Positions 19,241 through 28,233 of a stretch of DNA of 64,000 nt are shown here, one piece after another. This stretch comes from JALYXI01 sp963716685 (GTDB taxonomy: Bacteria; Acidobacteriota; Terriglobia; Bryobacterales; Bryobacteraceae), in contig CAVQTR010000002.1 of NCBI GenBank assembly GCA_963716685.1, forward strand, positions 124,001 to 188,000, given 5' to 3'. The notes beneath the pieces were generated by a model that was not told where the DNA came from, did not search any database, and saw only the letters and a program-made list of their open reading frames with translations. The position numbers were made by a program, and so were the translations under genes. Numbering within the stretch: the first letter of the stretch is position 1; the number at the start of each line of letters is the position of its first letter.

Positions 19241-21469
19241 TTACCGGTTTCGAAAACGGTTCGCCAGCGCTTCCGCCTGATCCTCCAGCGAAGGCCGTTG
19301 CGGACGCGGCGGAGGTGCCCCGTGCCGGATCTTCGGCAGGTCGGGCGCGAGCAGCGCCTTGATGGAAAGCGCGATGCGCTTCGCCTTCGCGTCAGCGCTC
19401 AGTACCTTTACTTTTACGATCTGTCCCACCTTCACCGCATCGTTCGGGTCTTTTATATAGCGGTTTGACAGTTCGCTCACATGCACCAAACCGTCCTGAT
19501 GAACGCCGATGTCCACAAAGGCTCCGAAGTTGGTCACGTTGGTGACGGTTCCTTCCAGAATCATCCCCGGCTGCAGATCCCGGATTTCCCGCAGGTCCGC
19601 ACGGAACTGCGGCGCGACGAACTGCGCGCGCGGATCGCGCCCCGGCTTGCGCAGTTCTTCCACGATATCCGTCAGCGTGAACATGCCCGCAGCCCCCGTT
19701 TGAAACTGCTCGATGCGCACGGAATCGAGCAGCGAGGGTTGCGCCACCAGATCTTCCGGCTTCACTCGCAGTGACTCGGCCATCCGCTCCACCACCGGAT
19801 AGGATTCCGGGTGCACAGCGGTCATGTCCAGCGGATTCACGCCGCCGCGAATGCGCAGAAATCCCGCCGCCTGCTCGAAGGTCTTGGGTCCGAAACCCGG
19901 CACCGACATAAGCTCCAGCCGCGAACGGAAGCGCCCGTGAGAATCGCGATACTCAACGATCTTTTTCGCTGCGCGCTCATTCACACCCGCCACGTAGCGC
20001 AGCAGCGCAAAGGACGCCGTGTTCAGGTCAACGCCCACGCGGTTCACACAAATCTCGACCGTGCTTCCCAGCGCCTCGCTCAGTTTTCGCTGATCGACAT
20101 CGTGCTGATACTGGCCGACGCCGATCGATTTCGGATCGAGCTTCACCAGTTCAGCCAGCGGGTCCTGCAAACGCCGCGCAATCGAGATCGCGCCGCGCAC
20201 AGTCAGGTCGAGGTCGGGGAACTCCTCCCGCGCGATCTCCGATGCGGAGTAGATCGACGCGCCGGATTCGCTGACCACCACGCTGAAGACATCTGCCAGC
20301 TTCTCCGCCCGCAGCATGTCCTGCACGAAACCAGATGCTTCCCGCGAACCAGTGCCGTTACCGATCGCGATGGCACGCACGTTGTGTTTGCGAATCAGGT
20401 CCAGCAGAGTGCGCGAGGCGCCGGCCGTGTCGTTCTTCGGCTCCAGTGGATAAATCACGCCGTGATCGAGAAACTTGCCGGTTTCATCCACCACCGCGAT
20501 CTTGCAGCCGGTGCGCAAACCGGGGTCCACTGCCAGTACGCCGATCATACCGGCCGGAGGCGAGAGCAGCAGGTTCCTCAGGTTCTCCCGGAACACGCGA
20601 ATGGCTTCCGTATCGGAGCGGTCTTTCAATTCCAGCCGCACATCCGTCTGAATGGAATTGTTGAGCAGCCGTTTCCACGCATCCTCCACCGCTTTCTCGA
20701 GGTGCGGAACCCAGTCACCAGGCTGGCGGATCACGCGGCTCTTCAGATAGGAAACGGGCCTTTCCGGATCCAGTTCGATTTGAAAGTACAGAATGTTTTC
20801 GTTCGCTCCGCGCCGGATTGCCAGCATCCGGTGCGAAGGAATCTTCGCCGCCGGCTCGCTGTAGTCCGCATACATCCGGAATTTGCCTTCCGGATCCGCC
20901 GCACTTTCGACCGTTTTGCTCACCACCATCCCTTCCGCCAGCATCAACTGGCGCAGGTAGCGCCGGAACTCGGCGGTTTCGCTGATCTGCTCGGCCAGAA
21001 TGTGGCGCGCGCCTTCCACATCGTCGGCGGAGTAGTCCCCCAAACGCAGACCCGTTGCCTCCTGATTCCACAGGTAATCGGCCAGCGGCTGCAGTCCCTT
21101 TTCGCGGGCGATGGTCGCTTTGGTGCGGCGCTTCGGCTTAAACGGAAGATACAAATCTTCCAGTTCATTGCGGTCTGCAACCGCTTCGATCCTGGCCTTC
21201 AGTTCCGGCGTCAGCAGGCCCTGCTCCTCAATGGTTTTCAGAACCGTCGCGCGTCGTTCTTCCAGTTCGCGATAATAAGCCAGCTTTTCCGCAACCAGGC
21301 CAATCACCACCTCATCCAGGTTGCCGGTGGCCTCCTTGCGATAGCGGGCAATAAAGGGAATGGTGCCTCCTTCGTCCAGCAGCGCAATCGTCGCCACCAG
21401 ACTCTTCAATGGAACGTTCAGTTCCGCCGCGATACGAAGCAAAATCGGGGTAGGCAATGAGGTCAGCAA
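19241..21469 (-). CDS. tex: Tex-like RNA-binding S1 domain protein
   Basis: This 742-residue protein has full Tex architecture. The N-terminal helical Tex region carries GTIPFIARYRKEATGNLDE. An RNase H-like YqgF domain follows (VLAVDPGLRTGCKIAVVDE, about 335-460). Helix-hairpin-helix motifs come next (YVAGVNERAAKKIVEYRD and MSVPGFGPKTFEQAAGFLRI, about 500-570). The C-terminal S1 domain (about 633-705) has GTVTNVTNFGAFVDIG and HVSELS. Tex binds nucleic acids and affects transcription and stress fitness in other bacteria. The start is a TTG at 21469 and no in-frame ATG precedes it. A proline-rich, charged tail follows S1. The gene is intact. Confidence 0.95.
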   Translation of the reverse strand: MLTSLPTPILLRIAAELNVPLKSLVATIALLDEGGTIPFIARYRKEATGNLDEVVIGLVAEKLAYYRELEERRATVLKTIEEQGLLTPELKARIEAVADRNELEDLYLPFKPKRRTKATIAREKGLQPLADYLWNQEATGLRLGDYSADDVEGARHILAEQISETAEFRRYLRQLMLAEGMVVSKTVESAADPEGKFRMYADYSEPAAKIPSHRMLAIRRGANENILYFQIELDPERPVSYLKSRVIRQPGDWVPHLEKAVEDAWKRLLNNSIQTDVRLELKDRSDTEAIRVFRENLRNLLLSPPAGMIGVLAVDPGLRTGCKIAVVDETGKFLDHGVIYPLEPKNDTAGASRTLLDLIRKHNVRAIAIGNGTGSREASGFVQDMLRAEKLADVFSVVVSESGASIYSASEIAREEFPDLDLTVRGAISIARRLQDPLAELVKLDPKSIGVGQYQHDVDQRKLSEALGSTVEICVNRVGVDLNTASFALLRYVAGVNERAAKKIVEYRDSHGRFRSRLELMSVPGFGPKTFEQAAGFLRIRGGVNPLDMTAVHPESYPVVERMAESLRVKPEDLVAQPSLLDSVRIEQFQTGAAGMFTLTDIVEELRKPGRDPRAQFVAPQFRADLREIRDLQPGMILEGTVTNVTNFGAFVDIGVHQDGLVHVSELSNRYIKDPNDAVKVGQIVKVKVLSADAKAKRIALSIKALLAPDLPKIRHGAPPPRPQRPSLEDQAEALANRFRNR

Positions 21470-21486
21470 ACCCTCATTTTAGCGGC

Positions 21487-22272
21487 TTAGTGCGGCGGAG
21501 GAGGCGGAGCCGGTGGAGCGCCACCGGTGGGCGTGGGCGCACCCGATTTGTCACCGGCAGCCGTGCTGCCGGTCGACGCAGCAGTGCCCGCGGACCCGGT
21601 GCTTCCCGGCGCAGTGCCGCGCGGGATGCGATAGATCGCTTCGTTCATGGCGTCCGAAGCGGCGCGCCACAGTTTCTGATAAATCGCGCCACGGTCCACT
21701 GCTTTTGCCTGCAGCGGCATGTTCTTATAAACGCGCACCCACTCACCCGGATTCAGCATCTGCGTGCCCGGCTGTACCAGGTGACTCACTTCCACACGGC
21801 CCTGTTCGCACAGGACCCAGGTGGTGAAGTCGGCGTCTTCCACATCCACATCGAAGACCGTCCCGCGCACTGCGATCACCGCGGTAGGTGTACGAACGTT
21901 GTTGGGGTTCTGCCCGCCCAGGTGCTCGATCTGTATCTTGACCCGGCCGAGCATGATTTCCAGCAGGTCGCGCCAGTTTCCCCGGTTGTCGCGGAACGCC
22001 ACGCGCGCGTTCTGGAAAACCTCGAACGTGCTGCCATCCGCAACCCGGAACTGCGCGTAGCCGTCAGGTCCGGTGACGATCATCTGGTCCGGGTGGATCA
22101 GGTCGCCCATATTCAGTGCCCAGGTCGCCCCATCCCGGAGGATATTCACCTGACCGGTCATTACGACCAGCTTCGCGTCACCGGCGGTCTGCGCACACGC
22201 CAGGCCTGACGATAACAGGAGCCATGCCCCTGCCACCGCGAAACGGCCGCCGCGTGAGAAAATCCCGGTCAC
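21487..22272 (-). CDS. Secreted FecR-domain protein
   Basis: This 261-residue protein starts at GTG 22272 with a signal peptide ending near GLACAQ. Residues about 30-180 form a FecR domain: MTGQVNILRDG, GDLIHPDQMIVTGPDGYAQ, a DGSTFEVFQNARVAF strand and VIAVRGTVFDVDVED. Such domains occur in sigma regulators, but here there is no transmembrane anti-sigma arrangement and no ECF sigma gene nearby. A periplasmic or surface role is therefore more likely. The C-terminal 45 residues are a low-complexity Gly/Ser/Thr/Ala/Pro tail ending in a run of prolines. A five-base inverted repeat (AGACT-4-AGTCT, 22275-22288) lies immediately upstream of the start. Confidence 0.8.
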   Translation of the reverse strand: MTGIFSRGGRFAVAGAWLLLSSGLACAQTAGDAKLVVMTGQVNILRDGATWALNMGDLIHPDQMIVTGPDGYAQFRVADGSTFEVFQNARVAFRDNRGNWRDLLEIMLGRVKIQIEHLGGQNPNNVRTPTAVIAVRGTVFDVDVEDADFTTWVLCEQGRVEVSHLVQPGTQMLNPGEWVRVYKNMPLQAKAVDRGAIYQKLWRAASDAMNEAIYRIPRGTAPGSTGSAGTAASTGSTAAGDKSGAPTPTGGAPPAPPPPPH

Positions 22273-22392
22273 TCAGACTCCATAGTCTATCACCTGAGAT
22301 GCAATGCAGGTGGAAGGCCGGGTAGAGGTTTGCGACAACTCCAAAGATATCAAAGGGTTGGCTCCGTCGACGGCGCTTCGTTGCGGTACGAT

Positions 22393-24273
22393 ATGGATAC
22401 TCAGGTGTGTCCCGTGGATACAGTCCGCCGCAGCCTGTCTCTGCTGGCTGTCCTTGCTGCTCTGTGCGCGGCATCCCCCGCTTATGCCCAAACGGCCGGG
22501 CAGGCCTGGCGGAGAATCGGCAATTCTTCGGTAGATACCGGCCTCGCATCTACAGCTACCGGCGCTGTCGCGGCAGTTTGGTTTTCACCCGATGGCAGCC
22601 AGCTGTTCGCCCGCACCCAGGCCGGACGCACGTTCGTTTCGGGTGACCTGGAGACATGGAAACCCGCCCCGGCGGATGCCGCGCCAGGCGAGCAACTCGC
22701 GCCGGCAACCGCCCAGCATCTTCCGGAAGCCAATGCCGGGCTGCGCGCCGCGCGTGACGGCCGCATCTTTGCGCTGGGCACCGGTCTTTCCGTCTCTGAA
22801 GACGGTGGCCGCGGCTGGACTGATCTCACCGGCTTCGGGGACCACTCCGTGATCGGCTCCGGGCAGCATGATCTCGCAATCTCTCCGCTCGATCCGCAGA
22901 TTCTGGTTGTGGCGAATGATTCCGGCGTCTGGCGCTCCAACGACGGCGGCCTTTCCTGGTCCGGCCTGAACGACAATCTGCCGAATCTGCCTGTGCGGGC
23001 AATCGCCGGCTCCGGCCGTCAAATCGTCATCACCGGCATGGGCACCGCCGTTCGCGATTCGGTGTCGCGCTCCTGGCGCATCACTGTTGTCACCCTGCCC
23101 GATGACGAACAACGTGCTCAGGCAACCGCGGCTCTGGGAACACAGATCGCTGCGCTTGCCGGTTCCGGCGATACTTGGTACGCCGGCAGCGCCGATGGAA
23201 GGCTGTGGGTTTCGACAGACCGCCGCGCCACGTGGACGCTGTCCCTGGTCCGGGCCGCGGGACCCATCGAGCGCATTTACGTCAATCCGGATTCGCCCCG
23301 CATCGCCTTTGCAGCGGCTTCGGCAAGCGGTGCGCACATCCTCCGCACCGTCAACGCCGGTCTGTTCTGGGACGACATCACCGGAGCACTCATCAACGCT
23401 CCCGCGCACGGCATCACGGCAGATAAAGTCAGCGGCACCGTTTACGTCGCCACGGATCGCGGCGTGTTCTCCAGCCACATGGAGATCAATGTTCTGGGCC
23501 CGGTTTCCGCCTGGGCCCCGGTGGGTGCAGGGCTGCCCACCGCGCCTGCGATGGACGTGGCGCTGGACGCTTCCGCTGCCAATCTCTTCGCGGCCATTGA
23601 TGGCTATGGCGTCTACACTATGCCGGCCCCGAATCAGCCCGGCGCCATCCGCCTGGTGAACGCGGCGGATCTTTCGCAGCGTGCCGCCGCCCCGGGATCG
23701 CTTTACAGCATTCTCGGTGCGCAGATTCAATCGGCGCGCTCCGGAACCGCTGTCTTTCCGGTTCTGGCTTCCTCGCCCGATGCCTCGCAGATCCAGGTAC
23801 CGTTCGACATCGCGCCCTCGCAACTCAATCTGACGGTCCAGCGCACTGCCGGCGCGGTAATTCTCGGTCTTGCTGTCAAAGCAGTTTCCCCGGTTATCTT
23901 CCTCGATCGGGACGGCGCGCCCATGCTGCTCGATGCCGACTCCGGGCTGATGCTGGATGCCGGCGCCTCCGTTCACGCCCGCACCCGCGTCCAGGTGCTC
24001 GCGACCGGCCTGGGCAAAGTCACCCCCGAGTGGCCGTCCGGCATCCCCGCACCTGCCGAAAATCCGCCCGCGGTCGCCGCCTCTGTCACAGCGATGCTGA
24101 ATGGCCTTCCCGTGCAGGTGACCCGCGCGACCCTGGCGCCCGGTTACGTGGGCCTGTATCTGGTGGAAATCCAGCTGCCCGCGCTGATGGATTCCGGGAC
24201 TGAGGAGTTGTATCTCTCGATCGACGGCCAGGAAAGCAACCGCGTGCGCGTCGCGATCGACGCGGTACCCTAA
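22393..24273 (+). CDS. Secreted beta-propeller (BNR/Asp-box) protein with TIGR03437 C-terminal domain
   Basis: This 626-residue secreted protein starts at ATG 22393, with a signal peptide ending at ASPAYAQ. Residues about 30-410 contain repeated Asp-box motifs (VSEDGGRGW, WRSNDGGLSW, VSTDRRATW and similar) expected of a sortilin/BNR-type beta-propeller. From about residue 420 to the end lies the Solibacter-type TIGR03437 domain. It opens with LVNAADLSQRAAAPGSLYSI, passes through QIQVPFDIAP and ends with YVGLYLVEIQLP and SNRVRVAI. Function is unknown. The domain pair suggests a surface-displayed binding or hydrolytic module. It is convergent with the MarR gene, overlapping its stop codon by a few bases. 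Confidence 0.82.
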   Translation: MDTQVCPVDTVRRSLSLLAVLAALCAASPAYAQTAGQAWRRIGNSSVDTGLASTATGAVAAVWFSPDGSQLFARTQAGRTFVSGDLETWKPAPADAAPGEQLAPATAQHLPEANAGLRAARDGRIFALGTGLSVSEDGGRGWTDLTGFGDHSVIGSGQHDLAISPLDPQILVVANDSGVWRSNDGGLSWSGLNDNLPNLPVRAIAGSGRQIVITGMGTAVRDSVSRSWRITVVTLPDDEQRAQATAALGTQIAALAGSGDTWYAGSADGRLWVSTDRRATWTLSLVRAAGPIERIYVNPDSPRIAFAAASASGAHILRTVNAGLFWDDITGALINAPAHGITADKVSGTVYVATDRGVFSSHMEINVLGPVSAWAPVGAGLPTAPAMDVALDASAANLFAAIDGYGVYTMPAPNQPGAIRLVNAADLSQRAAAPGSLYSILGAQIQSARSGTAVFPVLASSPDASQIQVPFDIAPSQLNLTVQRTAGAVILGLAVKAVSPVIFLDRDGAPMLLDADSGLMLDAGASVHARTRVQVLATGLGKVTPEWPSGIPAPAENPPAVAASVTAMLNGLPVQVTRATLAPGYVGLYLVEIQLPALMDSGTEELYLSIDGQESNRVRVAIDAVP

Positions 24274-24686
24274 CCCGCGTTCTGCGCCGCCTGGGCCAGC
24301 GTCTGGAGTGAAGTCCACATGGCGTCCCACCCGGACGTGCCCATTTGTTTCCGCAGCCGCTCTTGCGCTTCACGCCAGTGCGGTTTCGCCGCTTCCAGCC
24401 GCTCGCGCCCCTCAGGTGTTAAAGCAAAGCCGCGCTGCCGTGCGTCGGAGGCCGGCGCCGGCTCAATCCATCCTTTGCTCCGCAGCAGTTTTAAATTTCT
24501 AGACAGGGTGGTCTTATCTATCGCCAGGATGCGGCAGATCGAAGCCTGGCTCGCACCCGCCGCGCGCTCCAGCAGCGAAAGCAGACCGAACTGCGATGCT
24601 TCGATGCCGGCCGGGCGCATGCAGTCATCGTAAAGCTGCGTCACCGCCCGGGCCGCCCGACGGGCGTTGATGCAGGCGCATGGCAA
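24270..24686 (-). CDS. MarR family transcriptional regulator
   Basis: This 138-residue winged-helix protein has CINARRAARAVTQLYDD at the N-terminus, the usual dimerisation helix of MarR proteins. The HTH follows (ASQASICRILAIDKTTLSRNLKLL) and then the wing (GWIEPAPASDARQRGFALT). It is the downstream gene of a two-gene unit with the YCII-like protein at 24704, which it may regulate. The ligand is unknown. Two cysteines near the N-terminus could be redox-sensing, but this is speculation. The gene appears intact. Confidence 0.88.
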   Translation of the reverse strand: MPCACINARRAARAVTQLYDDCMRPAGIEASQFGLLSLLERAAGASQASICRILAIDKTTLSRNLKLLRSKGWIEPAPASDARQRGFALTPEGRERLEAAKPHWREAQERLRKQMGTSGWDAMWTSLQTLAQAAQNAG

Positions 24687-24703
24687 AACAGGGACGCCGG
24701 TGA

Positions 24704-25084
24704 TCAGGGTTTGCCTCCGGCCGGCGCCAGCAGCATCCGCAGCGGCATGAGCGGTCCCAGCGGCATGAAATCGAAGTCCGCGAAGTTTTCGCGCCGCAGC
24801 GGCAGCGCGTCCGTGAGCGCCTTGGCATCCGCCACGCTCTGGCAGTTCAGGATGAATATCACGCCCTTACCGTCGCCCCGCGAAAACCACTGCTGAATCC
24901 TGCCGTCCAGATACAGCTTCAGCGTTTCACGCACTTCGTCCGGCATCACCTTCATCATCGCCGCGCGCTCCACACCGCTGCGGACCGTCAGAGTGGCCAT
25001 CACCTGCGTGATCGGCGGGGCCGCGGGCGGAGACTGAGCCCCCAGCAGCGGAAGGAAAGCCAGCAGACAGAGGGTGCGAATCAT
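24704..25084 (-). CDS. Exported YCII/muconolactone-isomerase-like small protein
   Basis: This 126-residue protein has a signal peptide (MIRTLCLLAFLPLLGAQ) from the ATG at 25084. The mature part resembles the dimeric alpha/beta-barrel fold of YCII-like or muconolactone isomerase-like proteins. It has a helix rich in Met and Glu after TQVMATLTVRSG, a strand GVIFILNC, the helix VADAKALTDALPL and a PLGPLMPL strand near the end. No catalytic assignment is possible. Export is unusual for this fold. It lies 17 bases upstream of the MarR gene on the same strand, so co-transcription is likely. Confidence 0.65.
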   Translation of the reverse strand: MIRTLCLLAFLPLLGAQSPPAAPPITQVMATLTVRSGVERAAMMKVMPDEVRETLKLYLDGRIQQWFSRGDGKGVIFILNCQSVADAKALTDALPLRRENFADFDFMPLGPLMPLRMLLAPAGGKP

Positions 25085-25120
25085 AGATAGTAGTATATGC
25101 AACCATCCGGCGCGCGTCAA

Positions 25121-25705
25121 TCAAACGTTTCGGTGGTCGGCGATGTACCGCACCGCGCGCCGCGTCGTTTCCTGATATCCAGCAATGGTTGCATCGTGCC
25201 CTTCTCCCACCCAGCGCAGCGCGCGGGTCACGAAGTCCGCATCCGACCGGCAGCGTGAATGAAACGCGCAAAGCGCGCGCTCCACCAGGTCCTGCTTCAC
25301 GTAAGCCAGCTTATATTTCTCGATGATGTATTCCAGGTTGTCCAGCTCGGAGAACACATACATCGTTTTCAGGTGATCGAGGAGCTGAACCGGGTCGCCG
25401 GCCAGCGCCTTTTCGCGCCAGGCGGAAAACCGATCGTTCGTGGACTCCAGCCGCTCGTAGTATTTGTCGAACGAACTTTCCTGACGTCCCGCGCGCCATT
25501 GCTTATACGCGCCAAACGCACCAATCAGCGCCGAAAACGCCGCAAGCGCATCCAGCCATCCCTTGGGAGCGTCCTGCAGATTCAGACGAATCACCACCAG
25601 TCCGGCGGCGATAGTCAACAGCAGCAGAACCGCTTCGGACGAGATGTAAACGCGGGACCGCTTGCCCTGCAGCTGCAGCTCCTTCAGAGCTTTGCCGGCG
25701 TCCAC
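25121..25705 (-). CDS. Hypothetical membrane protein, two transmembrane segments
   Basis: This 194-residue protein is not recognised. After a short basic N-terminus there are two hydrophobic segments (about 25-43 and 52-68), then a soluble helical domain of about 120 residues rich in Tyr, Glu, Arg and Leu. The helical part (YKQWRAGRQESSFDKYYERL and following) resembles cytoplasmic domains of proteins that follow two membrane helices in other small hypothetical proteins. It overlaps the stop of the transglutaminase gene at 25705 by one base, so it may be the next gene of the same operon. Confidence 0.6.
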   Translation of the reverse strand: MDAGKALKELQLQGKRSRVYISSEAVLLLLTIAAGLVVIRLNLQDAPKGWLDALAAFSALIGAFGAYKQWRAGRQESSFDKYYERLESTNDRFSAWREKALAGDPVQLLDHLKTMYVFSELDNLEYIIEKYKLAYVKQDLVERALCAFHSRCRSDADFVTRALRWVGEGHDATIAGYQETTRRAVRYIADHRNV

Positions 25706-27813
25706 TAGAGCTTTTCCATCTGCGTCAGCAACGCGCCCAGCCGCCCGGCCCCTTCGCGATCGCCGCCAAACCGCAGTGCGTGGTACCGGCTGGTAAACTC
25801 CTCCACTGCCGCCGCCAGGTCCGAAACCGGCAGCGTTGCCGCGAACTCCGCCGGCGTAAACCAGGGTGGCTTCTGGTATCCGCGTCTTTTCATGACCTTC
25901 AGCATCCGTTCGTAGAGCAGCGTTGCGTCGGCCGGTGAAACACGGCCCTTTCGCAGCCGCCGAATGTGCAGCCAGCCGTAAAGGGAACGCCAGGCGGGAG
26001 GGCCCGCAAAGAACAGCAGTGCCAGCGCAGCCAGGAACGCCAGCAGCGCCACGCCGAATCGCGACAGCTCAGCAGCCGTCTTCGTGCGCCACGCGCGAAA
26101 GTCCGGCGCGACGCTCCACCGTGCTCCGCGCGTGCTCTCTTCGAGGCGCTCCGCCAGCGCAATCTGCCGGTTCAAATCGTAGTTCACCACCCACTGCTGC
26201 CAGAACGTATCCGCGGCGTCCATCACCATTGCGAGGCGCGCCGAAAGTGCTCCGGCCGCAACCGCCGGCGCGGGCGGAGTCGGGTCGAACACCGTCCATC
26301 CCGAATGGGGAAGAAACGCTTCCACCCAACTATGCGCATCCGATGCGCGAATCACATACAGTCCCGAAAGCGAATTGTAGCTGCCGCTCTGGAAGCCATT
26401 CACCAGACGCGCCGGAATGCCCAGCGTCCGCAGCATCACAGTTAACGACGAAGCGAAATACTCGCAATGGCCTTTTCTGCGGCTGAACAGAAAATCCGCC
26501 AGCGGATCCGCCGGTTCAACCGCGGGCAGATCGAGCGTATAGGAGAAGCGCGTACGCAGATAAGTTTCCAAGTGCGCGGCGCGCTCGGCAGGTGTTCCGC
26601 TGCCCGCCACGGCACGCGCCAGTTCCGGAATCCGCGGATCGAGCGGCGGCAGCTGCAGATAACGCGTGGCCTCGCGCAGCGTAAGGGTCGGGTCCGGAGC
26701 CCAGCGCGTGCGCGCCAGTCCAGGACGGGGCACGAAGCTCGACACCTCATATCGCAGGTCGCCAGGCGGCGCAGACATCACGCGCAAGCCATCCGTCGCG
26801 GTACGCACCACGCGAATATGCTCGATATTCAGAAACTCCGGCACGCCCGCCACAAACAGCGCATCGGAATCACCGCCGTTCAGATCCACCGCATAGGAGA
26901 AGCGCTGGCCATCGGTGCGGCTGCGCTGCCAGTCGTCCGCCAGCGGCACCGGCGTGCGCTGCGAAAGAGCGACGCGCCCATCGAACCACGGGTCGCTCCA
27001 TCGCTTCCCGTCGAAATGGCTGAGCGCGGCACCGCGCCATTTCAGGTTGGCTGGCATGCGGTCGGAAAACGGACGCACATGCATGACGGCGCGCGAATCT
27101 TTCTGAATTTCGCCGATCTGCCCCAGCGTTACCTCGCTGCCGAACCCGGTCAGGTGATAACGCGCCGGAATCATATGGCGAAACGCCGCGTTCGCCGTGC
27201 GCGGCAGCATGATGAACAACCCGGAAGTCAGCGCCAGAATGCCGGCCGTGGTCAGCGCGGTCAGCACGGAAAGCCGAGGCGAGAAGCGAATCTGATGCCC
27301 GTGAGCCACGCGCCCGGCCTTCTGCAACGAGCGGCGAATTTCCGCGCTCATGAACGCCGCAATGGCGCAAACCAGATAAATCGCGAGGAAAACGAAGAAA
27401 TTCAGATTCACTGACAGCATCGCCGCCGCCACAAGTTCCACCAGCGCGATCGCCGACGTATACAGATAATCGCGATTGCTCCGCGCCGTCAGGATTTTCA
27501 TCACCGCAAGAAAGCAGATCAAATGAATGGTGGCTTCGAACAGCCCGCGCGAAAGATAAAAATAATCGGCGGTGAAGAACGCTATATACGAAAGCGTCAG
27601 TATATTCACCGCGACATCCGGAAGGTGGAAAATCACCAGCCCGGAGACGAACAACCCGCGCGCCAGCAGACCCGCGCTCACCAGTATGACCGTTGGCCGG
27701 TCGAGCGATCCCGAACCCGCCACCGCCAGAAACCCGGAGGCCACGAGACCCAGCAGCGACAACTGAAAGAACCGTTCCACCGCACCCGCGGCCGTGGAGC
27801 TGGACCTTTGCAT
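25705..27813 (-). CDS. TgpA-like membrane transglutaminase
   Basis: This 702-residue membrane protein has about six N-terminal helices (to about 215), a periplasmic region, a transglutaminase core and a final helix followed by a cytoplasmic DUF4129-like tail. The papain-like triad is visible: Cys450 in G-H-C-E-Y-F-A-S, the His in S-D-A-H-S-W-V-E-A and the Asp in V-F-D-P-T-P. This matches the TgpA/DUF3488 family, members of which have protease or protein-crosslinking activity and are often essential. In other genomes the neighbour upstream is an AAA+ MoxR and a DUF58 gene; here they are missing. A 136-residue lipoprotein gene lies ten bases upstream. Confidence 0.9.
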   Translation of the reverse strand: MQRSSSTAAGAVERFFQLSLLGLVASGFLAVAGSGSLDRPTVILVSAGLLARGLFVSGLVIFHLPDVAVNILTLSYIAFFTADYFYLSRGLFEATIHLICFLAVMKILTARSNRDYLYTSAIALVELVAAAMLSVNLNFFVFLAIYLVCAIAAFMSAEIRRSLQKAGRVAHGHQIRFSPRLSVLTALTTAGILALTSGLFIMLPRTANAAFRHMIPARYHLTGFGSEVTLGQIGEIQKDSRAVMHVRPFSDRMPANLKWRGAALSHFDGKRWSDPWFDGRVALSQRTPVPLADDWQRSRTDGQRFSYAVDLNGGDSDALFVAGVPEFLNIEHIRVVRTATDGLRVMSAPPGDLRYEVSSFVPRPGLARTRWAPDPTLTLREATRYLQLPPLDPRIPELARAVAGSGTPAERAAHLETYLRTRFSYTLDLPAVEPADPLADFLFSRRKGHCEYFASSLTVMLRTLGIPARLVNGFQSGSYNSLSGLYVIRASDAHSWVEAFLPHSGWTVFDPTPPAPAVAAGALSARLAMVMDAADTFWQQWVVNYDLNRQIALAERLEESTRGARWSVAPDFRAWRTKTAAELSRFGVALLAFLAALALLFFAGPPAWRSLYGWLHIRRLRKGRVSPADATLLYERMLKVMKRRGYQKPPWFTPAEFAATLPVSDLAAAVEEFTSRYHALRFGGDREGAGRLGALLTQMEKL

Positions 27814-27822
27814 ATCTTCAGT

Positions 27823-28233
27823 TTAGTCGGATGCCGGCAGGCTCTTTTCGATGCGGGAAACCAGCGCCGTCAGCGCTGCTCGGTCGGCCTTCTCCCACGC
27901 GATCACCACGAAGTACTGCGGATTGAAAAACGTCACGGAATCCGCGCGCGGCCGCCACTGCTGCGCCATCTCGAGCCCCGCCGCTTCGGTTTTCAAGGCA
28001 AAAATGTCCACGTGAGCGTTCCCCGCGCCCCCGTACTCCGCCCGCCACGATTTGCGAAAGCCCAGCCGCTTCACCGTCTCAGGCGCGCTCTCCGGCCGGC
28101 TCTCCTCAATCGATTTCAGCTGCCACCCCGGCGAGACACTGACCGGCAGCTTCGGCGGCGCGTCCGCGCGGCTCGAACAGCTCGTCAGAACCAGTAAACT
28201 GAGGAAGGCGCCAAATCCCGAAACGAGCTTCAT
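27823..28233 (-). CDS. Small putative lipoprotein
   Basis: This 136-residue protein has a lipobox (L-T-S-C at residues 16-19) after a hydrophobic signal, so it is probably lipidated and anchored in a membrane. The mature part has no recognised family. It is a mixed alpha/beta domain with WQLKSIEESRPE, an aromatic SVTFFNPQYFVVIAWEK strand pair and a terminal helix. The start codon (28233-28231) overlaps the start of the divergent gene at 28233, so its promoter must lie inside that gene. It probably forms an operon with the transglutaminase. Confidence 0.7.
   Translation of the reverse strand: MKLVSGFGAFLSLLVLTSCSSRADAPPKLPVSVSPGWQLKSIEESRPESAPETVKRLGFRKSWRAEYGGAGNAHVDIFALKTEAAGLEMAQQWRPRADSVTFFNPQYFVVIAWEKADRAALTALVSRIEKSLPASD

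Noticed and set aside
19811..21460. 549-codon open frame antisense to tex
   Set aside because: Arg, His, Gln and Val-rich shadow of a well-conserved gene, with no Shine-Dalgarno and no recognisable motif.
22585..24330. 581-codon open frame antisense to the propeller protein
   Set aside because: Antisense shadow; the plus-strand gene has the signal peptide and domain motifs.
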